NCBI GenBank assembly: GCA_016716385.1
Contig: JADJWL010000002.1
Location: 310,001-374,000, forward strand
Length of the DNA: 64,000 bases
Source of the DNA: Bryobacterales bacterium
GTDB lineage: Bacteria; Acidobacteriota; Terriglobia; Bryobacterales; Bryobacteraceae
Direction: 5' to 3'
Part shown: piece by piece, positions 18,178 through 25,889 of the stretch
Position numbering within the stretch: the first letter of the stretch is position 1
Layout: every line of letters begins with the position of its first letter
Notes under the pieces: model-generated
Databases searched by the model: none
Seen by the model: only the letters and a program-made list of their open reading frames with translations
What the model was told of the DNA's origin: nothing
Program-made: the position numbers and the translations under genes

Positions 18178-18501
18178 TCAGGGAGCAGGCTCAACGAGCG
18201 CCGACATCGAGCCCCTTGAGCGCGGCATCCGCCAGTCGGCGCCATAGCCGTGAATCTGGTCGCGGGCAAATTCGGCCTCGGCCAGTTCGCAGGTCATCAG
18301 CACCGTGCGGCCGTAGGTGTCCACTTCGACGGCGTGGCGGAAAGCCTGGTCGCGGGAGAAGACGAACAGCTTCTGGAGCATCTCGATCACGTAGTCGTAG
18401 GTGTGCTCGTCATCGTCGAGCAGGACTACGCGAAAGAGGGGAACGTGTTCTTCCCTGCCGATGGACTCCACTTCCGGCAGTTCGATTGTCGGGGAGCTCA
18501 T
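18178..18501 (-). CDS. clpS: ATP-dependent Clp protease adaptor ClpS
   Basis: A 107-residue ClpS. The core motif FRVVLLDDDEHTYDYVIEML, the following LFVFSRDQAFRHAVEVDTYGR and the end LMTCELAEAEFARDQIHGYG match the family closely. ClpS binds the N domain of ClpA/ClpC and delivers N-degron substrates. The residues forming the N-degron pocket (DDD, Y-V near residues 30-38, and H near 61) are visible. A C-terminal extension of about 15 residues is unusual but short. It lies 20 bases downstream of the peroxiredoxin-like gene on the same strand; no clp ATPase is in the window. Confidence 0.93.
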   Translation of the reverse strand: MSSPTIELPEVESIGREEHVPLFRVVLLDDDEHTYDYVIEMLQKLFVFSRDQAFRHAVEVDTYGRTVLMTCELAEAEFARDQIHGYGADWRMPRSRGSMSALVEPAP

Positions 18502-18521
18502 CTCCAGATCAGTGTAGCCGA

Positions 18522-19070
18522 TCAGCGGCGGAGCTTCTCAAGTTCCGCCAGGATCGTCCGGTTGTCCGGCCGGACCTTGTAATCCACCTCGGTGAACCTC
18601 CACCGGACCACTCCCCCAGAGTCGATCACGAACGTGGTGGGATGCGGCATGAGCCGTCCGCGCGCGGCCGCCTGGGCATTCAGCAACCCGTACTGGCGGA
18701 TGACTTTGGCCTCCGGATCGCTGAGCAAGGCAATGGCGAAGGGCGCACCGGTGCGCGGCGTGACTTTTTCCTCGATCTGACGGATCCGGTCCGGCGGGTC
18801 GGCGCTCAGGGCGGCGATCCTGGTGGTGGAACGGAGAGGCGCTGGAAGCAGACCGTGCAACTCGACCAGTTGCGTCACGCAGTACGGTCACCAGTAGCCC
18901 CGATAGAAGACGAGCACGAGCGCATTCCCGCGCTGCTCGCTCAGCCGCCAGGAAGCACCGGAACCGGTGGTCACGGTGAAATCGGGCGCGGGCGCACCCA
19001 CCGGAACGGGAACCCGGTCCTGGGACAGGGCGAGTGCCGGGGAAATCGAGAGAAACAGACGGCGCGTCAT
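18522..19070 (-). CDS. Peroxiredoxin-like selenoprotein (in-frame TGA read as selenocysteine)
   Basis: Two open stretches in the same frame are separated only by one TGA (18890-18888). Read through, they give a 182-residue protein: a signal-like N terminus (MTRRLFLSISPALALS), then an AhpC/TSA thioredoxin fold. The TGA falls at residue 61 in FYRGYW-U-PYC, exactly where homologues of this peroxiredoxin-like family have the catalytic Cys (WCPFC type). The downstream half continues the fold without a frame change (RIAALSADPPDRIRQIEEK, HPTTFVIDSGGVVRWRF). A SECIS-like hairpin follows the TGA. The active site would be a selenyl-sulfide U61-C64 pair in the periplasm, reducing peroxides or disulfides. 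Ordinary gene callers will split it or miss the first 61 residues. It lies just upstream of clpS on the same strand. Confidence 0.85.
18851..18889 (-). promoter_or_regulatory. Bacterial SECIS-like hairpin within the selenoprotein gene
   Basis: Reading the minus strand from the TGA, an outer stem GACCGT/ACGGTC (starting with the GA of the TGA) encloses an upper stem GCAAC/GTTGC with a 7-base loop TGGTCGA. The loop begins 19 bases after the TGA, within the usual 16-37 base range. It has G at its second position and contains GGTC, as does the E. coli fdhF SECIS loop (AGGUCU). This supports SelB-guided selenocysteine insertion rather than termination. A competing 4-bp stem (TGCG/CGCA) is present in the 5' internal loop. 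Confidence 0.7.
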
Positions 19071-19118
19071 CAGAAGAGATCAGTGACGGCGGAGGCGCCG
19101 TTTCTTCCCGGGAAATGC

Positions 19119-20021
19119 CTATTCGCCGACAAACTGGCGCAACTGGCTCATCATGCGCATGACCGCCGGCGCGAGCGTCACGAGCAGAACCGAGGGCAGA
19201 ATCAGGAAGAAGATCGGGAACACGAGCTTCACACCGACCTTCCGCGCCGCCTCCTGCGCCTGCTGGCGGGTACGGGTGCGCAAGTAGCGGGCGTGGGTGC
19301 GAAGTGCCGGCGCGAGGCTGGTCCCGAAGCGGTCGGCATCGATCAGGACATTGGCGAGTTTGCGCAGCTCGGGCTCGCTGCCGCGTTCGCCAAGGTCCAA
19401 CAGCGCATCGGCCCGCGCCTTGCCCGCGCGAAGTTCGGCGTGCACCTGGTTCAGCTCGGCGCTCAGGTCCGGATACGCCTCCCGGAGTTCGGAGGCCGCG
19501 TCATACAGCGCCTGGTTGAGCGACTGGCCCGCCTCGACGCTCAGGACCATCAGGTCGAGCGCGTAGGGGATTGCCCGGCGGATCCGGCCCATGCGTCGCC
19601 GGATCATGATTTTCAGGACGCGATCCGGCAGCAGGTAGCCGAACCCACCCCCTGCTGCGGCCGCAGTCACCACCGACGCAGCGTCGGATCCGCTGACAAT
19701 CGCCGAAAAGCCGAGGACAGCCGCCAGCAGAGCTCCCGTCGCCATCTTGATTCCGGCGAATATCTGGACGGAGTCCGTGTAACGGTAACCCGCCTGCTGG
19801 AGCAGGCGGCGCACCGGGTCGGTCTGCTTGGGTGAGGCCGCCACCCGCGCACCGACGGCGCGGAAGGCGCCGGCCAGCAGGTCGTCCGAGCCGGTGGCGG
19901 GGCTGAGGACCGCGTCGTCCGCGGGCTGCTGTCCGCGCCGGGTGCTGAACAGCCACAACACGCCGAACACGGAGCCGAGCGTCACGCCGAAGAACAGGAG
20001 CAGCAGACCGGTTCCGTTCAT
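19119..20021 (-). CDS. tadC: Type II/IV secretion F-domain protein, TadC-like
   Basis: A 300-residue inner-membrane platform protein. It has one N-terminal helix (LLLLFFGVTLGSVFGVLWLF), helices near 90-130, the cytosolic T2SSF domain with IPYALDLMVLSVEAGQSLNQAL and ADRFGTSLAPALRTHA, and a C-terminal helix near 265-285. These are TadC hallmarks. With TadB it forms the platform for assembling Flp/Tad pili. Its start overlaps the tadB stop by 4 bases (ATGA). Confidence 0.88.
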   Translation of the reverse strand: MNGTGLLLLFFGVTLGSVFGVLWLFSTRRGQQPADDAVLSPATGSDDLLAGAFRAVGARVAASPKQTDPVRRLLQQAGYRYTDSVQIFAGIKMATGALLAAVLGFSAIVSGSDAASVVTAAAAGGGFGYLLPDRVLKIMIRRRMGRIRRAIPYALDLMVLSVEAGQSLNQALYDAASELREAYPDLSAELNQVHAELRAGKARADALLDLGERGSEPELRKLANVLIDADRFGTSLAPALRTHARYLRTRTRQQAQEAARKVGVKLVFPIFFLILPSVLLVTLAPAVMRMMSQLRQFVGE

Positions 20022-20971
20022 GGCTCAATGTCCACGATCCACTGGATCACGAAGTGTGCCGCGACCAACGCCACAATGGCGGCGGACAGCAGGTTCCGGC
20101 CGAGTTCGGTGGTAAGCAGAATTCCCAGATACTCAGGATTCACCACCAGCATCATCGCCGCGATACCAATAGGCAGGAGTGTCAGCACGAGGCCCGTGAT
20201 CCGCCCATGAGCGGCAATCGCCCGGATCTCCCCGCGCAGGGTGACGGCCTCGCGCAGCGTCTCGGACAGGCGTTCCAGCACCTCGCTCAGTTTGCCGCCC
20301 GTCCGGTTCTGCAGCAGGACCGCGGCCACGAACAGGCGCACGCTCAGCACGGGGACGCGGCGGGTCAGGTGCTGCAGCGCTTCCTCCCAGCTCCGGCCCA
20401 GGCGGCGCTCTTCGGTGGCGATCCGGATCTCGGTCGACAGCGGCGGCGCATTTTCGTTGGCCAGCAGTTCCAGCGAAACACCGAACGGATGCCCGGCGCG
20501 CATCGCCCGGGCCATGAACTCAAGCGCCTCCGGGAATGCCTCCTCGAAGCGGGCGAACCGCTTCGCGCGGCGGCGCAGGACGTAGAGGTACGGGCCTAGC
20601 CCGGCGAGCACACTGATTGCCAGGATCATCCAGAACGGAAGCCACGGAATTCCCGACAGGAAAGCGAGCATCATGGTCCCGATCAGGAGCATCATGAGCG
20701 TGAGCCGCCCCACCGTCCAAGTCAGTTCCGCCTGGGCGATGTGTGCCCGCATTCCTTCAACGAAATCGAAGCGGGCGAGCAGGGCATCCCAGAGGTTGAT
20801 CGAGCTGAGGGTTTCCTCCTTGAGAATTCCGGTCTCCTGCTGGAACAGCGCGAGTTCCCCCGTGCCCTGCGCCTGCTGGTAGCGCTGCAGGAACAGCGAT
20901 GCGACAAACACCGCCACCGACGCCAGCAGGAAGGTCGCGAGAAAGACAACGAGGACGGCGAGCAGGATCAT
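20018..20971 (-). CDS. tadB: Type II/IV secretion F-domain protein, TadB-like
   Basis: A 317-residue platform protein. There is one N-terminal helix (residues about 3-28), two helices near 90-135, a T2SSF domain (FPEALEFMARAMRAGHPFGVSLELLA, then LQNRTGGKLSEVLERLSETLRE), and two C-terminal helices. The second segment is the typical TadB motif. Both ends overlap neighbours by ATGA, so cpaB-tadB-tadC is one translationally coupled unit. Confidence 0.9.
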   Translation of the reverse strand: MILLAVLVVFLATFLLASVAVFVASLFLQRYQQAQGTGELALFQQETGILKEETLSSINLWDALLARFDFVEGMRAHIAQAELTWTVGRLTLMMLLIGTMMLAFLSGIPWLPFWMILAISVLAGLGPYLYVLRRRAKRFARFEEAFPEALEFMARAMRAGHPFGVSLELLANENAPPLSTEIRIATEERRLGRSWEEALQHLTRRVPVLSVRLFVAAVLLQNRTGGKLSEVLERLSETLREAVTLRGEIRAIAAHGRITGLVLTLLPIGIAAMMLVVNPEYLGILLTTELGRNLLSAAIVALVAAHFVIQWIVDIEP

Positions 20972-21669
20972 GGCCGCGGCGGGTTGGGCGGAACCGGGTT
21001 ACGGAAGACGGTCGGCAGGGACTGCCGCGGCAGATCCTTCGTCTCCTGATCCAGGGGATGCCGCAGCAGCAGGCGCAGGCGCGCGCCCGAATCGCCGAGC
21101 GCCAGCATGTCGGCCTGTTCCGGAGTCACGAGCGTGGTCACGACCGGGTCCTCGCGGCCGTCCGGCGCGAGGCGCACGGCCAGCACCTCGATATCCTGCA
21201 GCAGCGTGCGCAGCTCTGGATTCACGTTCTGCTGCGGGGGGGTGACCACCTGGATGTCCACGCGGTGCCCGGGCTGCAGCAGGGCCACGACGCCGGCCGA
21301 GTCGCCGACCGTGATCGAGATCCCGCGCATGCCTCGCGGGACGCCGGAATCGCCGTCGCCGCCCGCGATCCGCCGCGCCAGAACCGGTTCGTGCGCCAGA
21401 ACGGGCTGGAGAATCGTCTTACCCGCCGCCGCCTCGATCGAGGAGAACACGCCGTCGGGAGTCTCATCGGATGGCCAGGGGACAAGCCGCAGATCTTCCT
21501 GATCCAGCACCGCGCCCCGGTCGAGATTCCGCGCCGCGACAACGACCGAAGGGCCCCGCCGCGCCGATGCGTTTTCGATCCGGGATACGAACAAGCCGTA
21601 GAACACCCCCGTGGCGACGATCGCCACCACGAACGCAATCCCCAGCAGGGGCACGAGGTTCTTCTTCAT
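20968..21669 (-). CDS. cpaB: Flp pilus assembly protein CpaB/RcpC
   Basis: A 233-residue protein with an N-terminal membrane anchor (LLGIAFVVAIVATGVFYGLFV) and a SAF domain (VVVAARNLDRGAVLDQEDLRLVPWP, then a region ending ARRIAG), followed by the RcpC-type domain with GMRGISITVGDSAGV and LLQPGHRVDIQVV. CpaB acts in the periplasm with the CpaC secretin. Here it leads an operon that lacks the secretin, the TadA ATPase, the pilin and the prepilin peptidase, which must be encoded elsewhere if the system works. Confidence 0.9.
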   Translation of the reverse strand: MKKNLVPLLGIAFVVAIVATGVFYGLFVSRIENASARRGPSVVVAARNLDRGAVLDQEDLRLVPWPSDETPDGVFSSIEAAAGKTILQPVLAHEPVLARRIAGGDGDSGVPRGMRGISITVGDSAGVVALLQPGHRVDIQVVTPPQQNVNPELRTLLQDIEVLAVRLAPDGREDPVVTTLVTPEQADMLALGDSGARLRLLLRHPLDQETKDLPRQSLPTVFRNPVPPNPPRP

Positions 21670-21737
21670 GAGTCTCCGCTATCGCCCGGTTTCCACTCAA
21701 GAAGTTCGGATGCAACAGCGGGAAACTTTAGGACTCC

Positions 21738-23066
21738 CTACGCCAGCAGGCCGAGATCGCGCGTCGGGAAGTTCACCAGGTTCGGGAAGACGCCGTTCAG
21801 GTCCGCGTCGCGGACGCCGAACCAGCGGGCGAGCGTCGCCCCGTACTGGTCGAGCGACACCGACGGGATCCACGAGCCCCGGTTGCCGGAATCGTCCGGC
21901 CCTTGCATCGCAAGTTCCGGGAACCGCCCGTAGGCGGCGCCCCCGCGGACTGCGCCGCCAAGCACGAATTGGGGACTGCCCCAGGCGTGATCGGTCCCGG
22001 CGCCCTGGCTGGGCTGGAACGTGCGGCCGAACTCCGATTGCGTAAACGTCGTGACCTGCCCGCCGACGCCGAGTTCCTGCGTGGCATTGTAGAACGCGGC
22101 GAGAGCATCGCCCAATTGCCGCAGCAAAGCCGCGTGCGTGCCGAGTTGCGCGGTGTGGGTGTCGTAGCCGCCCATCGAACAGAAGAAAATCTGGCGGCGC
22201 ATGCCGAGCTCCTGCCGCACCTGGATCACCTGCGCCACCTGCCGCAACTGCCGGCCGAGGCCGGTGTCCGGAAACGCCGTCGACAGCGGCGTCGACGATC
22301 CGATCGCGCCGCTGATCAGCTTGCCGACGCGAACCCCGTCGGTCAGCCTGGCGTTGGCCTCCTGCATCAGGATGAGGCTCGACGGGAAGAGCAGAATCTC
22401 CTGCAGGGCCGCGTCGCGGGCCTCGGCGGCAGGCGTGCCGTCCGAGCCTTCAAGAGCCATGTTCGAGCCGGGTACGATCGTGGTCGGCTGGGTCGCCTGG
22501 CCGACGCCGAAGATGGCGCCGCCCGACACGGAAAGCGCCATCGGGAAGCTCGACCCGGCGTTCAGAACATGCAGCCGGTCCGCCGCGCGCCCGCCCCAGC
22601 CTGTTCCGGGAGACTGCAGGGGCGCCGCGGTCTGCCACTGCTGCTGCTGATCGGAATGCGAGAACAGGTTGCGCGGCACCGGCGCGCCCCCGGCGCGGTA
22701 CTCCTGCCGGGTCAGAGGCCGCACCAGCATCCCGACGTTGGCCACGATCGCCATCCGCCTCTGTGTCCAGAGCGGCGCCAATGCGTCCAGGCTGGGATGG
22801 AGCCCGTAGGCGCCTCCGGAGGCCTGCGGCACCGGGACCAGCATATTGGCGGGAAGCGCCAGCGATCCCCGGCCGGCGGCGTAAGCCTGATACCCAGCCG
22901 CATCGAGCGGCACCACGGTGTTGACGCCGTCGTTGCCCCCGAAGAGAAACACGCAGACCAGCGCTTTGTAGTCCGCCGCAGCCTGGGCGCGGGCGTTGAT
23001 CAGGCCCAGCCGTCCGAATCCTGCCGCCATCCCGGCGGAGAGAAATAGTTCACGTCGCGTCATCAT
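21738..23066 (-). CDS. Secreted DUF1501 protein (first copy)
   Basis: A 442-residue protein. The start has a GGGAGG site 9 bases upstream. A twin-arginine-like leader (MMTRRELFLSAGMAAGFG) precedes the DUF1501 domain: LVCVFLFGGNDGVNTVVPLD near residue 38 and SEFGRTFQPSQGAGTDHAWGSPQFVLGG near residue 345 are the family signatures. DUF1501 proteins are sulfatase/alkaline-phosphatase-fold proteins exported by Tat in planctomycetes and acidobacteria; no activity is established. It follows the DUF1800 gene by 17 bases, the usual pairing of these two families. Confidence 0.9.
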   Translation of the reverse strand: MMTRRELFLSAGMAAGFGRLGLINARAQAAADYKALVCVFLFGGNDGVNTVVPLDAAGYQAYAAGRGSLALPANMLVPVPQASGGAYGLHPSLDALAPLWTQRRMAIVANVGMLVRPLTRQEYRAGGAPVPRNLFSHSDQQQQWQTAAPLQSPGTGWGGRAADRLHVLNAGSSFPMALSVSGGAIFGVGQATQPTTIVPGSNMALEGSDGTPAAEARDAALQEILLFPSSLILMQEANARLTDGVRVGKLISGAIGSSTPLSTAFPDTGLGRQLRQVAQVIQVRQELGMRRQIFFCSMGGYDTHTAQLGTHAALLRQLGDALAAFYNATQELGVGGQVTTFTQSEFGRTFQPSQGAGTDHAWGSPQFVLGGAVRGGAAYGRFPELAMQGPDDSGNRGSWIPSVSLDQYGATLARWFGVRDADLNGVFPNLVNFPTRDLGLLA

Positions 23067-23083
23067 GACCGGTATCCTCCCGA

Positions 23084-25684
23084 TTAGTTCGCCACTTGGA
23101 ATTCGGCCGACACCGCGCCCAGGTACAACGCGTTGCGGGCTCGCGTCCGCAGGTCAGTGGTAGCGCCGACGGCGCGCAGGATCGACTGCCGGAGCTGGCT
23201 GCTCATGGTGCCGCCGAGCAGCGCGTGGTTCACCGCCTCGACCAGCGCTTCGGGGTCGGAAGCGAGCAACTGGAACGGCGTGATGTCCACCGCGACGGTG
23301 CCGCCCAGGCTGTTGCGCACGGCGCGGTGCGCGAAGTTCGCGCGGTTGACGGCCGTGGCCGGTGTCAGAATCTGGAACTCCGGCCCGCCCGCGCCGGAAC
23401 CGGGGATCCGGTAGAACGGCGAGTAGTAGTTGAAGACACTCGGAGCGTAGAAGAGACGCTGGCCCATCTGGTCGGCCCAGCTTGCCAGCGACGGCTCGTC
23501 GATCATCCGTGTGTCCAGTGCGCGCAGCAGCGTCAGCACAAGACGGACCGGTTCGCGCAGTTGGCCGGCATCCGGCAACTGCCCGGAGCGTCCCGCCGGA
23601 CGGGCCTCGGCATCGAGCAGAATCGCCCGCGCCACCGCCGCGAGGTCGCCGCGGACCCCGCTGCCGTTGTTCGCGAAGACCGCCGAGATCCGCGCCACGT
23701 ACGCTGGGGAAGGGTTGCTCTTTACCAGGTGCTGGATCAGGCGCAGCGAGATGAACGGCCCGACATTCGGGTGCTCGAAGATATTCCGCAGGGCTGCTTC
23801 GAGATCGGCGCGCGCGAGTTGACCCGCCGGCAGCGTCACTCCGTTGAGGAGAGCTTTGGCCGACGTGTCATGATGCGTCTCGAACGGCTCCATGGGAGCG
23901 GCGAAGTACGAGGGGTTCCGCCACTTTGAAGCCGCTCCAGGGCGGGGCGCGTAGGTCCAGCCGGTGAACGCCTTGGTGAACTCTTTCACCGTCTCCTCGG
24001 TGTAGGCGGAAACCGGGTTCCCGGCGGCGTCGCGCACCGTCGTGCCGTCCGCATTTAACTGGTGCAGGCCAATGGTGAACAATTGCAGAAGTTCGCGGGC
24101 GTAGTTTTCATTGGGCGCCAGGTTCTTCGCCGGGTTTTCCTTCTCGTTGTTCACCATGTCGAGGAAGTGGCCCATGGCCGGACTGAGCGTCACGTCGCGC
24201 AGCAGGTCCAGGAAGTTGCCGAAGGCGTGCCGCAGCAGGATGCGCTGGTAGGGCACCATCTGCTCCATCGAACCGGTCTTCACTCCGGAAACCACCAGGA
24301 TCTGTCCCAGGGCGAAGGCCATGCGCTGCCGGAGCTGATCGGGAGCGGTCATCGCGTTCGAAAAGAAACGGCGCTGGACCGCGCTTAGCCCCATATTGGG
24401 CTGCGCGTCGGGGTAATCCGACGGGGGCGCCGCAAGCTGCTCAGCCAGGAAGGCCTCGCGGCCCACCTGCTGGACGCGGGCCAGCAGTTCCGGCGTCGCG
24501 CCCCAGGCTGCCTGTTCCAGGAAGCGCGAGGCCTGCGTCCGGGTCAGGACAATGCGGGCGGGCTCGACCGGCACGACGCGCATCGCCGATTCCGCGCCGC
24601 CAGGATCGGGATTCGCCACCCGCACGGCCGCGCGGCCTCCGGGCGCTGGCTTGACCGAGCCCGCTGCTTCGAGTTCAACCGGCGAGAGATACGTTGTGGT
24701 GAGGGTTTCCGTTCCGAAGCGGACGACAGCCCCGCGCACGAACCCGGAGCCCCGGACACGGAACGAAACGGGTCCCGGCGCCACCGTGCCAGGATTCACC
24801 GAGTCCAGGACGGGCAGCGCGTTCAGAAGCTTGACCGCCACCGTAGCCGAAGCCTTCGGGTCGGCGTCGCTGACGGCCTTCACCGCGACTTGGGGGGGAG
24901 ACGGCGCAGCCAGCGGCGCGGTGTACTTACCCGCCGCATCAATCGCGCCGAACACGGCGTTTCCACCGGCGACATTGTTGACGTACCACTTGACACCCTT
25001 GTTGCCGTTGTTGGAAATCGAATGGCTCAGTTGTAGTTCCACGCCGCCGCGGACCGTGCGGTTGTTGGGCCACACGCTGACTCCAACCGGCGGCAGGACC
25101 TTGACGTTGCGCACACTGGATGCCGCTGAGCCGGGATTGGGATTCGTGACGATCAACGGGACCTGGGAGTCCGGCGGCGCGGCCGTCATGCCGGTGACGA
25201 CGAGTTGCGTGTCGGAGACATAGGTCGTCGCCAGCTTCACCCCGCCAAAGGTCGCAAACGCCCCGGGGACGAAACTGCGGCCGGATAGCTTCATCGTGAA
25301 GGGCAGAGCCGTGTTCACGGCCCAGGGATCGGTCCCGCTGATTGCGGGGACGGGGTTGAGCAGGATGACCTTGGCGGAAGCTTTGGCCTTGGGGTCCGCC
25401 TTCGCCTGCGCCGTGACCGTCACAGTGTTGGCTTTGGGCACTACCAGGGGCGCCGTGTAGCGGCCGCCTTCCGTAACGGTCCCAATTGTCGCGTTGCCGC
25501 CGGCGACGCCATTCACCAGCCACTGAACCGTGCGGTCCTGGGCGTTTTTGACGGAAGCGGAAAAGGTGCGCGCCTGCCCGGCGCGTAGCTCAGCCTCGAC
25601 TGGACTGACCGTGACAGTGACTTGGGCGGCGGCCGTCGCGCACCAGGCCGCGGCCAGCACCCACAAGAATCTCCTCCGAATCAT
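23084..25684 (-). CDS. Secreted DUF1800 protein with duplicated Ig-like/IPT repeats
   Basis: An 866-residue exported protein. The start at 25684 has GGAGG 4 bases upstream and gives the signal peptide IRRRFLWVLAAAWCATAAAQ. Residues about 20-190 and 190-375 are two copies of one unit: an Ig-like repeat (VQWLVNGVAGGNATIGTV, then VKWYVNNVAGGNAVFGAI) followed by an IPT/TIG repeat (FTMKLSGRSFVPGAFATFGG, then VRGSGFVRGAVVRFG). The rest, from residue about 400 (ASRFLEQAAWGATPELLARV), is DUF1800, with LRQRMAFALGQILVVS, NENYARELLQLFTIGLHQ and FVLTL-type C-terminal motifs. It is co-transcribed with the DUF1501 gene. Function is unknown; a surface or secreted role is inferred. Confidence 0.9.
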   Translation of the reverse strand: MIRRRFLWVLAAAWCATAAAQVTVTVSPVEAELRAGQARTFSASVKNAQDRTVQWLVNGVAGGNATIGTVTEGGRYTAPLVVPKANTVTVTAQAKADPKAKASAKVILLNPVPAISGTDPWAVNTALPFTMKLSGRSFVPGAFATFGGVKLATTYVSDTQLVVTGMTAAPPDSQVPLIVTNPNPGSAASSVRNVKVLPPVGVSVWPNNRTVRGGVELQLSHSISNNGNKGVKWYVNNVAGGNAVFGAIDAAGKYTAPLAAPSPPQVAVKAVSDADPKASATVAVKLLNALPVLDSVNPGTVAPGPVSFRVRGSGFVRGAVVRFGTETLTTTYLSPVELEAAGSVKPAPGGRAAVRVANPDPGGAESAMRVVPVEPARIVLTRTQASRFLEQAAWGATPELLARVQQVGREAFLAEQLAAPPSDYPDAQPNMGLSAVQRRFFSNAMTAPDQLRQRMAFALGQILVVSGVKTGSMEQMVPYQRILLRHAFGNFLDLLRDVTLSPAMGHFLDMVNNEKENPAKNLAPNENYARELLQLFTIGLHQLNADGTTVRDAAGNPVSAYTEETVKEFTKAFTGWTYAPRPGAASKWRNPSYFAAPMEPFETHHDTSAKALLNGVTLPAGQLARADLEAALRNIFEHPNVGPFISLRLIQHLVKSNPSPAYVARISAVFANNGSGVRGDLAAVARAILLDAEARPAGRSGQLPDAGQLREPVRLVLTLLRALDTRMIDEPSLASWADQMGQRLFYAPSVFNYYSPFYRIPGSGAGGPEFQILTPATAVNRANFAHRAVRNSLGGTVAVDITPFQLLASDPEALVEAVNHALLGGTMSSQLRQSILRAVGATTDLRTRARNALYLGAVSAEFQVAN

Positions 25685-25775
25685 GCAGCCTCCAGTACCA
25701 CTAGTACCAATCAGGTGTCTGCTCCAGGATAGCCGAAGCGCGGACAGCAGCAAAGCGATTAATGCCGGAATTTTA

Positions 25776-25792
25776 CCTTAGGCGCACTAAGG
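25776..25792. repeat. Inverted repeat between divergent DUF1800 and PEP-CTERM genes
   Basis: A perfect 6-bp inverted repeat CCTTAG-GCGCA-CTAAGG, extended to 7 bp by the flanking A and T, and followed by TTTT on the plus strand. Both flanking genes point away from it, so a terminator has no obvious client; an operator is the likelier reading. Confidence 0.4.
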
Positions 25793-25843
25793 TTTTCGCC
25801 GTGATAGGGCAACAAACTTGTTCAAAAATCTCTGCTAATGGAC

Positions 25844-25873
25844 TGTACAAGAGGCACTTGGATGCTCTATACT
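25844..25873 (+). promoter_or_regulatory. Possible sigma-70 promoter for the PEP-CTERM gene
   Basis: TGTACA and TATACT hexamers are 18 bases apart, the -10 lying 16 bases before the start codon. The -10 is strong and the -35 is weak. The same TATACT hexamer appears before two other genes in the window. Confidence 0.35.
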
Positions 25874-25889
25874 CGTCAGGAAGTCGCGG

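Noticed and set aside
18522..19070. Frameshift or pseudogene explanation for the split peroxiredoxin-like gene
   Set aside because: The two halves are in the same frame with one TGA at the catalytic position and a suitable hairpin; no shift is needed and both halves are well conserved.
18216..19835. 539-codon open frame on the plus strand
   Set aside because: Antisense to clpS, the selenoprotein and tadC; Arg/His/Gln-rich composition typical of GC-rich shadow frames.
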